From: Deltaproteobacteria bacterium
Lineage (GTDB): Bacteria; Desulfobacterota; Desulfobacteria; Desulfobacterales; JAUWMJ01
Assembly (NCBI GenBank): GCA_030638575.1
Contig: DAOWEJ010000052.1
Coordinates: forward strand, 1 to 33,183
Length of the DNA: 33,183 nt
Direction of reading: 5' to 3'
Position numbers and translations under genes: made by a program. Shown here one piece after another: positions 17,098 to 23,989 of this stretch; positions within the stretch are counted from its first letter, which is position 1; the number at the start of each line of letters is the position of its first letter. Under the pieces are notes generated by a model. The model searched no databases and was not told the DNA's origin. It saw only the letters and a program-made list of their open reading frames with translations.

Positions 17098-17808
17098 CTA
17101 CTCTATTTTTTCCCTGAATACCGGGAGTATCACCATGGTTTCAAAGGGTACAAAATTTAAGTCGTCACCGATTTCAAGCCTTATCTTAATGGTTCTGGGC
17201 GTTGCATAATTGAAATCGACCGAATCGGAATCCCAGATTTCGGACTCGTTTTCTTCCTGGTCATAAAATGTAAAAGTCAACGATTTAATGCCCTCGCACA
17301 ACACAGGATCACTTTTTTTTTCTTCAAATTCTTCATAGGGATACAGCCTGTCTGAGCGCCGAAGGACGAATCCGTTTTCGTCTGAAGCCTGAACGTAGTA
17401 AACAATCCGGGCTATTCCTTCTTTAAAATTTTTTTCAAGGGAAACATGCGCACGGGAAGCAAACTTAAGTCTTGCGAAGCTTTCGCCGCCGGTATCAGCT
17501 ATATCCCCTTCAATTTTAAAAGAATCCGGGGTATCGTCAGAATCCGGTGGAGTGTATTCCGGGGTCAAAGATATATGCAAAGACTTAAGATCAAAAGCTA
17601 TACGATTTATACAATTTTTTGCCATTTGATATAATTCAATATCTTTTTCAATATTTCCTGCACTTGATAAAACATAGTTATGTGAACCAAAAACTGTTGT
17701 AACAATGATTGCGAAGATAGAGATCGCAATTAATATTTCCAGCATGGTAAAACCGGTTTCCGTATTACCGGAAAAACTTGTACGATTTGAGGCTGTATAT
17801 ATCTTCAT
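17098..17808 (-). CDS. gspJ: Type II secretion minor pseudopilin GspJ
   Basis: 236 aa from the ATG at 17808. A longer frame begins at a TTG at 17835 with AGGA upstream, so the start is uncertain. Prepilin cleavage is after G19 (TETG|FTMLEILIAIS) with Glu at +5. The rest is a beta-rich GspJ domain (FARLKFASRAHVSLE, IARIVYYVQ, GIKSLTFTFYD, IKIRLEIGDD). It forms the pseudopilus tip with GspI and GspK. The gene overlaps the end of gspI by 44 bases (71 if TTG is used), unusually long for this cluster, and suggests tight coupling. Confidence 0.92.
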   Translation of the reverse strand: MKIYTASNRTSFSGNTETGFTMLEILIAISIFAIIVTTVFGSHNYVLSSAGNIEKDIELYQMAKNCINRIAFDLKSLHISLTPEYTPPDSDDTPDSFKIEGDIADTGGESFARLKFASRAHVSLEKNFKEGIARIVYYVQASDENGFVLRRSDRLYPYEEFEEKKSDPVLCEGIKSLTFTFYDQEENESEIWDSDSVDFNYATPRTIKIRLEIGDDLNFVPFETMVILPVFREKIE

Positions 17809-18199
17809 CTTTATTAAAGGATATGGTGACTTCAATTTGTCTTAAATCCTTTGCAATTTCTCCAAGGGCTTCGGATTCAACATCTTTGACGGAAAGGCGC
17901 CATGCATATCCGAGAAATTCCTTTCCGAAATCTCCGGAATCATCACTTAAATCATCTATTTTTTTGGTTTCAAGCTCTGCCATAATCTTTTGTGCCAGCA
18001 TGGGCGCGGTTATAAAAAATCTTGAAACGGAATCCATGCTGATTGTTTGGGCGTGCATTCTATAAACACTTACAAGGACAATGGCGATTATAGAGACTGC
18101 CACCATGACTTCAAGAAATGTAAATCCGGCGCGGGATCCGTATCTTTTTGTGCAAAATATTTTAAATAAAATATTCACTTTGTAACCGTTAATCTTCAA
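17765..18199 (-). CDS. gspI: Type II secretion minor pseudopilin GspI
   Basis: 144 aa if started at the TTG at 18199; a GTG at 18178 is an alternative that would begin 10 bases after the gspH stop. Prepilin cleavage is after G25 (SRAG|FTFLEVMVAVS) with Glu at +5. The body matches the short GspI fold (LAQKIMAELE, GYAWRLSVKDVE, LRQIEVTISF). Likely initiates the tip complex with GspJ and GspK. The leader is long for the family, which makes the exact start doubtful. It overlaps gspH by 11 bases and gspJ by 44. Confidence 0.9.
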   Translation of the reverse strand: MKINGYKVNILFKIFCTKRYGSRAGFTFLEVMVAVSIIAIVLVSVYRMHAQTISMDSVSRFFITAPMLAQKIMAELETKKIDDLSDDSGDFGKEFLGYAWRLSVKDVESEALGEIAKDLRQIEVTISFNKDEDIYSLKSYKFFR

Positions 18200-18695
18200 A
18201 CCCTACATATTTTTCATACATTTTCACCTTTGGAAGAAAAGGCTCAATAAGAAACGACATCTTTTCATCATCATCTTGAATATGTATTAAAGCCTTGTCC
18301 GAATAACCTTTGCCGTAAAAACAGATGTCTGCCTGTCCATAGGATATTATTCCTTTTTCCGGATATTCAACATTTTGCACCTTTAAATCCCCCGGAATTT
18401 CGTAACCTTTTTCCTGTGCGTTTTGAAGATCTTCTTCAGACATAGCGCCATCTGACGTCCAAAGCCTGTTTGTGTCCATGTTGACGTGAAGAATGTAAAG
18501 CTTCTGGTCACAGGCGGAACGCTCTTTAAGTATTCGTACTTTCCCGATGATCCAACGCGCAGTGCTCTTTTTGCTGTCGGTTATGATTGTACTTTGAAAC
18601 CGAGGGATAGAGAAAAAAAGCATAATGCTGATAAGAGATATTACAACCATAAGTTCAATTAGGGTGAAACCGCTATTTTGCTCAGATTTCATCAT
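18189..18695 (-). CDS. gspH: Type II secretion minor pseudopilin GspH
   Basis: 168 aa. Short leader cut after G9 (QNSG|FTLIELMVVIS) with Glu at +5, then the GspH domain (STARWIIGKVRILKERSACDQ, YILHVNMDTNRLW, DICFYGKGYSDKALIHI). It sits between a long hairpin (18780-18888) and gspI. No strong ribosome-binding site is visible. Function: minor pseudopilin connecting the tip complex to the GspG shaft. Confidence 0.9.
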   Translation of the reverse strand: MMKSEQNSGFTLIELMVVISLISIMLFFSIPRFQSTIITDSKKSTARWIIGKVRILKERSACDQKLYILHVNMDTNRLWTSDGAMSEEDLQNAQEKGYEIPGDLKVQNVEYPEKGIISYGQADICFYGKGYSDKALIHIQDDDEKMSFLIEPFLPKVKMYEKYVGFED

Positions 18696-18779
18696 TCTTG
18701 TTTTACGCCAAAGGTAAATATAAAATTATTGTACCCGTCCACGCCCATTCGGAACAAAAAGGTTGCATAATCTCCATCC

Positions 18780-18888
18780 TGTAAGCGTTCACAGGTGCTG
18801 CAGATGTGCGTGATCAGGGCGATCAGCTATAGTCTGCTATGCTGGTTGCCATGAGCGGGCGCAGATGCGGTGCCTGTGAACGCTTACA
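18780..18888. repeat. Long palindromic hairpin element between gspG and gspH
   Basis: Arms 'tgtaagcgttcacagg' (18780-18795) and 'cctgtgaacgcttaca' (18873-18888) are a perfect 16-bp inverted repeat. Imperfect pairing continues inward for roughly 15 more bases. The right arm ends 2 bases before the gspG stop. It could act as a processing or attenuation hairpin that lowers gspH-K expression relative to gspG, or be a REP/MITE-like dispersed element. No strong U-tract follows. Confidence 0.75.
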
Positions 18889-18890
18889 AA

Positions 18891-19349
18891 TTATTCTTCT
18901 ATTTCCCAGCTATTTATATCCTTATTGAATTCCTCACCTCCGGGCACGCCGTCCGCGCCGTATGCAATAATGTCATAATCTCCGTGAGCTCCCGGAGAAA
19001 GGTATACAAATTCGTTTCCCCATGGATCTTTCGGAACCCTTCCTTTTTCAAGATAGCCGCCTTTGCGCCACTTTTTGGGCAAAGTCCCGGTCTGGGGCTG
19101 CTCAACAAGTGCCTGCAGCCCCTGCTCGGTAGCCGGGTAGATGCCGTTATCCAGTTTGTAAAGCTTTATGGCCGTTTCCAGGCTTTCCATTTGAACCCTT
19201 GCTTTTACCTGTTTCGCTTCATCAGGCCGCCCCATCAGCCTTGGAGCAATAAAACTAACCAGGATTCCCAGGATAACAATGACAACCATTAGCTCAATCA
19301 GCGTAAACCCGTGGTTTGATTTTATTTTATGAAAAAGTTTGCCTTTCAT
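18891..19349 (-). CDS. gspG: Type II secretion major pseudopilin GspG
   Basis: 152 aa from the ATG at 19349, chosen because GGAGGG stands 9 bases upstream and it gives a normal leader; the frame could extend to 19391 without a ribosome-binding site. Prepilin cleavage is after G14 (SNHG|FTLIELMVVI) with Glu at +5. The rest is the classic GspG domain: YPATEQGLQALVEQP, KDPWGNEFVYLSPG, HGDYDIIAYGADG and the terminal DINSWE, including the Asp-rich calcium-binding loop. It builds the shaft of the pseudopilus. It is the first gene of the minus-strand gsp run, divergent from gspA with a 244-base gap between starts. Confidence 0.96.
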   Translation of the reverse strand: MKGKLFHKIKSNHGFTLIELMVVIVILGILVSFIAPRLMGRPDEAKQVKARVQMESLETAIKLYKLDNGIYPATEQGLQALVEQPQTGTLPKKWRKGGYLEKGRVPKDPWGNEFVYLSPGAHGDYDIIAYGADGVPGGEEFNKDINSWEIEE

Positions 19350-19460
19350 TTCATTAATCCCTCCAAATAAGCAAATATCATACCATTTCAATATCTGATT
19401 TATAGGATATTATTATTAAAAATGCAAATCAATAAAAATAAGGGTAGGCGTTTTCTTGAT

Positions 19461-19489
19461 TTGACACAAAAGCAACATCCAATTATAAT
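19461..19489 (+). promoter_or_regulatory. Perfect-consensus sigma-70 promoter for gspA-gspB
   Basis: TTGACA at 19461-19466, a 17-base spacer and TATAAT at 19484-19489: both hexamers exact at the optimal distance. The transcription start would fall near 19496, giving a leader of about 98 bases before the gspA-like ATG. Confidence 0.8.
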
Positions 19490-19505
19490 AATTGTTTCAA
19501 CAATT
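19490..19505. promoter_or_regulatory. Operator-like palindrome AATTGTT-tc-AACAATT at the promoter start site
   Basis: Perfect 7-bp arms with a 2-base centre, directly abutting the -10 box and covering the predicted transcription start. This is the classical position for a repressor operator. The binding protein is unknown. Confidence 0.5.
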
Positions 19506-19593
19506 ACAGGATAAAATAAAATTCCTTTACAAACGAATTGATTAATCCTCCGGTGGGAGAGATAATTGATGCTAAAAAGCAGGAGCAAGCCAG

Positions 19594-21303
19594 ATGTATA
19601 ATAATTTCTTTGGCTTCAAGGAAGGGCCGTTTAAGCTTGTTCCTAACCCCGCCTATTTATTTTTAAGTAAAAGCCATGAAGAGGCCATGGCCCATCTTAA
19701 CTATGCGATTCACCAGGGGGAAGGTTTTGTAGAACTTACAGGTGAGGTGGGAACGGGAAAGACCACACTTTGCCGGGCGTTTCTTGAAAAAATAGAGAAA
19801 AACACGGAAGCAGCTTATATTTTTAACCCGAAACTAGATTCAATGCAGCTTTTAAAGGCTATAAATGACGAATTCGGAATAAGCTCGGATAAAAAGACGA
19901 TCAAAGACCTTATAGACACCCTGAATAATTTTCTTATGAGAAAAAGGGCTTTGGGGAAAAAAGTCGTTTTGATTATTGATGAAGCTCAAAACCTTTCAAA
20001 TGAGGTCCTTGAACAGTTGAGGCTTTTATCCAATCTGGAAACAAACTTAAACAAACTTTTACAAATTATCCTGGTAGGTCAACCCGAACTTAAAGACATG
20101 CTTGACTCCTATGAACTCAGGCAGCTTGGGCAGAGAATAAGCGTAAGTTCACATCTTATTCCCTTAACTCAAAAAGAGACCAGAGAATATATACAACACC
20201 GCATCCATATTGCATCCCAAAATCCAGGAATCAAGTTTACCCAGCTTGCTTTTTATTTTATCTATAAGTTTTCAAGGGGTATTCCCAGATTAATTAATAT
20301 CGTTTGTAACAGGGCGCTTCTAACAGCCTTTAGTCTTGATCAACACAAAATCACAGCCGGTATTGTAAGGGCCTCAATAGGGGAGCTGGCCGGAAGAGGC
20401 TATACTAAGCGTTATATGTTTGTGGAAGGTAGAAATGCAGTAATAATTATTGCTTTATTGTGCATCGCTTTGGTTATTGTTACTTTTTACCGCTCGGGTG
20501 TTAACAATAATAAAAAAACTTCTGGAATATCGGAGAGTGAAATAGCAGAAAAATCGAATACAAAACTTCTTAGGAAAAAGGTATCGAGACTTCCGACTCA
20601 TGTTCAAAAGCTGAACATGAACACGGCGCAGGAGGTATTAGATTCTGATTTTAACCTGGTAAATGATTTAGGAGTTTACCTTAAGGCTTTGAGATATCAA
20701 GATTCAAGGCAAACAGCTTTGAAAAGTGCTTTTGCCTTATGGAATGCTAAAACTAAAATCAAGCCGCATTTAGGCGGCATTGACGACGATCAAGCCTTTT
20801 TCACGCTTGCAGCTAAGCAAAACGATCTTTTAATTCACCGGATTAAGGGTAACTTAAAGGGAGTGAAAAAGCTGAATCTCCCTGCCATACTTGAGTTTTA
20901 CATTCCTGCGGTTTCATCTCCCAGATACCTTACACTGGCCAAAATAGAAGGCAGGCAAATTATTTTTAAAGTGAAAAATGATCTTATAGAAGTAAGCCAG
21001 GATGAAGTAGAAAAGTACTGGTCCGGCATGGCTTATATCATGTGGAATAATTTTTTTTCTTATGAGGGAACTATTCCTTTAACATCTACAAAGGATTCTA
21101 TAATTACGTTAAAGATGCATCTTCATGATATTGGGTTTAATAAAATCGAAATAAGCCCGGTTTATGACGGACCGACCAAGGAAGCTGTAAAGAAAATTCA
21201 AAAAAAGTATGGTCTGAGTGCTGACGGAATCGTGGGCCCCTTAACCAAGATCGTTCTTTACAATGAAAAGAAGTTATTAAAAATACCGCATATTACGAAT
21301 TAA
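19594..21303 (+). CDS. gspA: GspA/ExeA-type ATPase with C39-like and peptidoglycan-binding domains
   Basis: 569 aa. Cytoplasmic ExeA-type AAA domain (1-265): Walker A GEVGTGKT (50-57), Walker B VVLIIDEAQ (124-132), then VGQPELKDML (161-170) and GIPRLINIVCNRALL (229-243). Membrane helix about 281-299. The periplasmic part has a C39-peptidase-like region (about 370-470; QTALKSAFALWN, DLLIHRIKG, ILEFYIPAV) lacking a clear catalytic Cys, and a peptidoglycan-binding-1 domain (about 505-560; AVKKIQKKYGLSADGIVGPLT). ExeA with ExeB opens peptidoglycan for secretin assembly. ATG start with AGGAG 9 bases upstream. It is followed by gspB after a 174-base gap containing a tandem repeat. Confidence 0.92.
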   Translation: MYNNFFGFKEGPFKLVPNPAYLFLSKSHEEAMAHLNYAIHQGEGFVELTGEVGTGKTTLCRAFLEKIEKNTEAAYIFNPKLDSMQLLKAINDEFGISSDKKTIKDLIDTLNNFLMRKRALGKKVVLIIDEAQNLSNEVLEQLRLLSNLETNLNKLLQIILVGQPELKDMLDSYELRQLGQRISVSSHLIPLTQKETREYIQHRIHIASQNPGIKFTQLAFYFIYKFSRGIPRLINIVCNRALLTAFSLDQHKITAGIVRASIGELAGRGYTKRYMFVEGRNAVIIIALLCIALVIVTFYRSGVNNNKKTSGISESEIAEKSNTKLLRKKVSRLPTHVQKLNMNTAQEVLDSDFNLVNDLGVYLKALRYQDSRQTALKSAFALWNAKTKIKPHLGGIDDDQAFFTLAAKQNDLLIHRIKGNLKGVKKLNLPAILEFYIPAVSSPRYLTLAKIEGRQIIFKVKNDLIEVSQDEVEKYWSGMAYIMWNNFFSYEGTIPLTSTKDSIITLKMHLHDIGFNKIEISPVYDGPTKEAVKKIQKKYGLSADGIVGPLTKIVLYNEKKLLKIPHITN

Positions 21304-21304
21304 A

Positions 21305-21390
21305 GCTGGGAGGCTGGGAAGATAGGAAGCTGGGAGGCTGGGAAGATAGGAAGCTGGGAGGCCGGGAAGATAGGAAGCTGGGAGGCCGGG
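21305..21390 (+). repeat. 24-bp minisatellite, 3.6 copies, between gspA and gspB
   Basis: Units at 21305-21328, 21329-21352 and 21353-21376 plus a partial at 21377-21390. The first two are identical; the third differs by one C. All are 'gctgggaggctgggaagata' followed by 'ggaa'. Non-coding. Similar degenerate units occur at 7555-7585. Confidence 0.92.
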
Positions 21391-21477
21391 TGGTTTATAG
21401 TTCCTTAAGAATTATTTTCGTGCTTTCGTGATGGCTTTTTATTTTTTTCTAATTCATCAAATAAGGGAGCTTTAAGA

Positions 21478-22152
21478 TTGAGTTCTATATTAAAGGCATT
21501 AAGGAAGCTTGAAAAAGATTCGCCCAGACATGGCGATAGCCAGCCGCATCCTGTAGATGTCAAACAAACAGTTGAAACGGGTGTGAAAGAAAAGCAGAAT
21601 CTTTATAAGCTCTTTTTTGTCCTCTTTGCTGCTCTTATTCTTGTTTTTGGCAGCTTGTTCATATTGAGCCGGAAGACAGTTCCAAAAGAAAAAAGCACTA
21701 TGGTTTCATCTGTGCGAAAGCAGGTGACATATAGGAAAAAGGAAGAACCTGTAAGGATAACCTCTGTGCCGGCAGGCCCGGCGAAAAAAAGAAAAGCTGC
21801 TTTGTCAAAGCCCCAGGACAGATTAAAGAAAAGAGCGATCCCGCCCGATTCACATCAAAAGGAGCTACTTTCCATAAATAAGACCGATAAAGATACACCG
21901 CCATCAATTAAAAACCGGATGCATAAGGTTAAAGGACCGAAACTACCCTTTAAATCAGCCGGCAGCAGCGGGCTGAAACTTCAAGCTATTGCCTGGAATA
22001 GTGATCCCAAACAGCGTATTACGGTTGTTAACGGCAGGATTCTCCGTGAAGGGAGCAGTATTGAAGGAGCGCTGGTTATTTATATTGACAAAAATGATGT
22101 CTCTTTTCAGAAAGGAGATGAGCAGTGGCGACAGAAATTCGGACTGCAATAG
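21478..22152 (+). CDS. gspB: Type II secretion protein GspB
   Basis: 224 aa. The N-terminus MSSILKALRKLEKDSP is the hallmark of GspB proteins and fixes the TTG at 21478 as the start, with GGGAG 8 bases upstream. Membrane helix about 43-65 (LYKLFFVLFAALILVFGSLFIL), a long basic Pro/Lys-rich periplasmic linker (70-160), and a C-terminal T2SSB domain (about 167-224; LKLQAIAWNSDPKQRITVVNG, REGSSIEGALVIYI). It pairs with GspA to help GspD cross and assemble in the cell wall. Its end faces gspF across a repeat-rich spacer. Confidence 0.92.
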   Translation: MSSILKALRKLEKDSPRHGDSQPHPVDVKQTVETGVKEKQNLYKLFFVLFAALILVFGSLFILSRKTVPKEKSTMVSSVRKQVTYRKKEEPVRITSVPAGPAKKRKAALSKPQDRLKKRAIPPDSHQKELLSINKTDKDTPPSIKNRMHKVKGPKLPFKSAGSSGLKLQAIAWNSDPKQRITVVNGRILREGSSIEGALVIYIDKNDVSFQKGDEQWRQKFGLQ

Positions 22153-22182
22153 GGAGGAGCAGCCTTTCCGGCTTTAAGGAGT

Positions 22183-22243
22183 GTCCCTTCGGGACTTAAA
22201 GACCGCCCTCTTGGGGCTTGAGGAGCGTCAGCCTGCGGCTGAC
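22183..22243. terminator. Two tight hairpins between convergent gspB and gspF
   Basis: GTCCC-ttc-GGGAC at 22183-22195 and GTCAGCC-tgc-GGCTGAC at 22227-22243, both perfect, with a T-run (ttttt, 22251-22255) after the second. They could terminate gspB transcription and perhaps gspF transcription from the other side. Confidence 0.5.
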
Positions 22244-22275
22244 TTGATGCTTTTTAAAAAATTAGCCTTAAGTGA

Positions 22276-22331
22276 AACGCTCCTCAAGCGAAGCGATCCT
22301 CAAACGAAGTGCTCCTAAAGCGAAGCGCTCA
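22276..22331. repeat. 16-bp tandem repeat, 3.5 copies, abutting the gspF stop
   Basis: Units 22276-22291, 22292-22307, 22308-22323 and a partial 22324-22331, consensus 'agcgctcctcaaagcga'-like. The opposite orientation of the same motif ('cttgaggagcgt', about 22218-22228) occurs upstream, so the whole spacer is a set of inverted short units. Confidence 0.7.
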
Positions 22332-23558
22332 CTATATGACAAGCTGGTTCATTTCAAAAATCGGAAGGCATATTGAAAGGACAATAAAACCGACAATAAT
22401 CCCCATAACCAGGATCATAACAGGCTCAAGCATAGTTGTCATCCGCATGACGGTTGATTCAACTTCATTTTCAAAAACATCCGCCACCTTGTTTAACATG
22501 TTTTCCAGGTTGCCGCTTTGCTCTCCAACCTGAATCATCTGAATGGAAAGTTCCGGAAAGATATTTCCCACGGCCAGTGCAGTGGCCAGCGCCTGACCTT
22601 TTCCAACTTCCTCGGTTGCGTTTTCAACATTATTAGAAATAAGTATATTTCCTGCAGTATTTTTAGCGATTTCAAGTGCGGGTAGCATGGAAACGCCGTT
22701 TTCAAGAAGTGAGCCAAGGGTCCTGGAAAATCTTGCTACTGCAAGTTTTTTTGTTAAAAGGCTCATGCCTGGTAAAAAGAGCAGAATTTTATCAAAGAGG
22801 TAACGCCCCTTTTCTGTTTTTTTAACCCTATTAATGGTTATTGGCACAGCTGCAACAAGAATTAAGATGACCCACCAGAATAATCTAAAAAAATTACTTA
22901 TGGCGATTAAAAAGCGAGTCGGGGCAGGGAGTACCTGGTTCATGTCGGCAAAGATTGAGGTTATGCTGGGAACAATATATACAAGAAGAAAAAATAGAAC
23001 ACCTGATCCGATAAAAAACATTAAAACCGGATATACAAGAGCAGACTTGATTCGATTGGATAAAGCCTGCTGTTTTTCAGTTATATCTGCAAGGCGCTCT
23101 AATACAATTTCAAGTGTACCGGAAGTTTCACCTGCCCGCACCATGTTGATATAAAGGGAAGAAAATGTCCCTGGGTAAAGGGACAGGGCGCTGGCGAAAG
23201 TGTTCCCTTCCACAATTGAATCTTTTAACCCGGCCAGGATTTTTTTAAACCCGTGAGATTTAGTGTTGGGTATCAGAGCGTCAATTGCGGATACCAATGG
23301 GAAACCGGAACCGACCAGGGTTGAAAGTTGCCTGGTCATCATTGAAACTTCAGATGCCTTGACACGTTTAAAGTATCGCCAGACTGGGTAGGACCTGGAC
23401 TCTTTTTTTGCTGGAGTGTCATCTACCTCTATTACCGAGACAGGAAAGATACCGCCTGAGCGAAGCTTTTGGCGGGCTGAAAGCGCACCGTCCGCGTCAA
23501 TAATACCGGAAGTATTTTTTCCCTTTGCATCCAGAGCTTTATATTCAAATACAGGCAT
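22332..23558 (-). CDS. gspF: Type II secretion inner-membrane platform protein GspF
   Basis: 408 aa, the standard length. N-terminal MPVFEYKALDAKGK; two T2SSF repeats (about 73-196 and 276-399), each ending in a membrane segment; TMs about 175-196, 224-243 and 376-401. Signature stretches are RQLSTLVGSGFPL, MVRAGETSGTLE and the repeat MIQVGEQSGNLENML. GspF interacts with GspE and GspL to transmit ATPase movement to the pseudopilus. It is cut off from the other gsp genes by the oppositely oriented gspAB pair and has its own upstream spacer with a plausible promoter. Confidence 0.95.
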   Translation of the reverse strand: MPVFEYKALDAKGKNTSGIIDADGALSARQKLRSGGIFPVSVIEVDDTPAKKESRSYPVWRYFKRVKASEVSMMTRQLSTLVGSGFPLVSAIDALIPNTKSHGFKKILAGLKDSIVEGNTFASALSLYPGTFSSLYINMVRAGETSGTLEIVLERLADITEKQQALSNRIKSALVYPVLMFFIGSGVLFFLLVYIVPSITSIFADMNQVLPAPTRFLIAISNFFRLFWWVILILVAAVPITINRVKKTEKGRYLFDKILLFLPGMSLLTKKLAVARFSRTLGSLLENGVSMLPALEIAKNTAGNILISNNVENATEEVGKGQALATALAVGNIFPELSIQMIQVGEQSGNLENMLNKVADVFENEVESTVMRMTTMLEPVMILVMGIIVGFIVLSICLPIFEMNQLVI

Positions 23559-23603
23559 TTTATCTGTTATCCCGTTGGATGGAAAAGCTTGATTCGTTTA
23601 CAC

Positions 23604-23631
23604 AGCATATCAGAAAAATATAAAAAATCAA
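23604..23631 (-). promoter_or_regulatory. Possible sigma-70 promoter of gspF
   Basis: On the minus strand, TTGATT (23631-23626), a 16-base AT-rich spacer and TATGCT (23609-23604), about 46 bases before the gspF ATG. Match is moderate. Confidence 0.4.
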
Positions 23632-23747
23632 GTTGTTAACCCATCTTTGTAAGTTTTAAGGTAAAAACCGGCTAAAATGCCATTTTTCTACAAATCCCAA
23701 AAATATAATAACTGTAAAATTAATTAGTTGCGGAAAATGGGGGTGTA

Positions 23748-23873
23748 AAAAAGCCAAAGCAGGAACAACTCTTTAAACAAGGGAAACCGACAATAGTAAT
23801 GGATGCCGGTATTGCTACCGAAGGCAATATTAACTGGCTAAAGAAAGAACAATGCCATTCAAAGATGGGCTAA
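23748..23873 (+). pseudogene. Remnant of an IS1634/IS4-type DDE transposase
   Basis: An open stretch of 41 codons before TAA reads KKPKQEQLFKQGKP followed by TIVMDAGIATEGNINWLKKE. The block VMDAGIATE-N--WL is characteristic of the first catalytic Asp region of IS1634-like transposases. No start, no C-terminal part and no terminal inverted repeats are visible, so it is a dead fragment. The 431-base spacer 23559-23989 holds otherwise only the gspF promoter region and a palindrome. Confidence 0.7.
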
Positions 23874-23894
23874 TGAGGTGGTAGGGAATATTAA

Positions 23895-23910
23895 AGCGAA
23901 TATATTCGCT
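23895..23910. promoter_or_regulatory. 16-bp perfect palindrome AGCGAATATATTCGCT
   Basis: Exact two-fold symmetry with no spacer, lying between the transposase scrap and the response-regulator stop codon. It could be a protein-binding site or part of a transposon end; no partner gene is apparent. Confidence 0.4.
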
Positions 23911-23989
23911 CACATTCAAAACGTACCATTGTCAGGTGACCTTACCATGCCGGCGGTGAAAAGGTTATCCTTAGACCAAAATTGAGGTA

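Noticed and set aside
21305..21390. CRISPR-like regular repeat
   Set aside because: Units are 24 bp and directly abutting, with no spacers; a minisatellite.
23874..23989. Possible further coding fragment reading IQNVPLSGDLTMPAVKRLSL before the regulator stop
   Set aside because: Short, no start, no family I recognise; cannot be tied to the transposase scrap.
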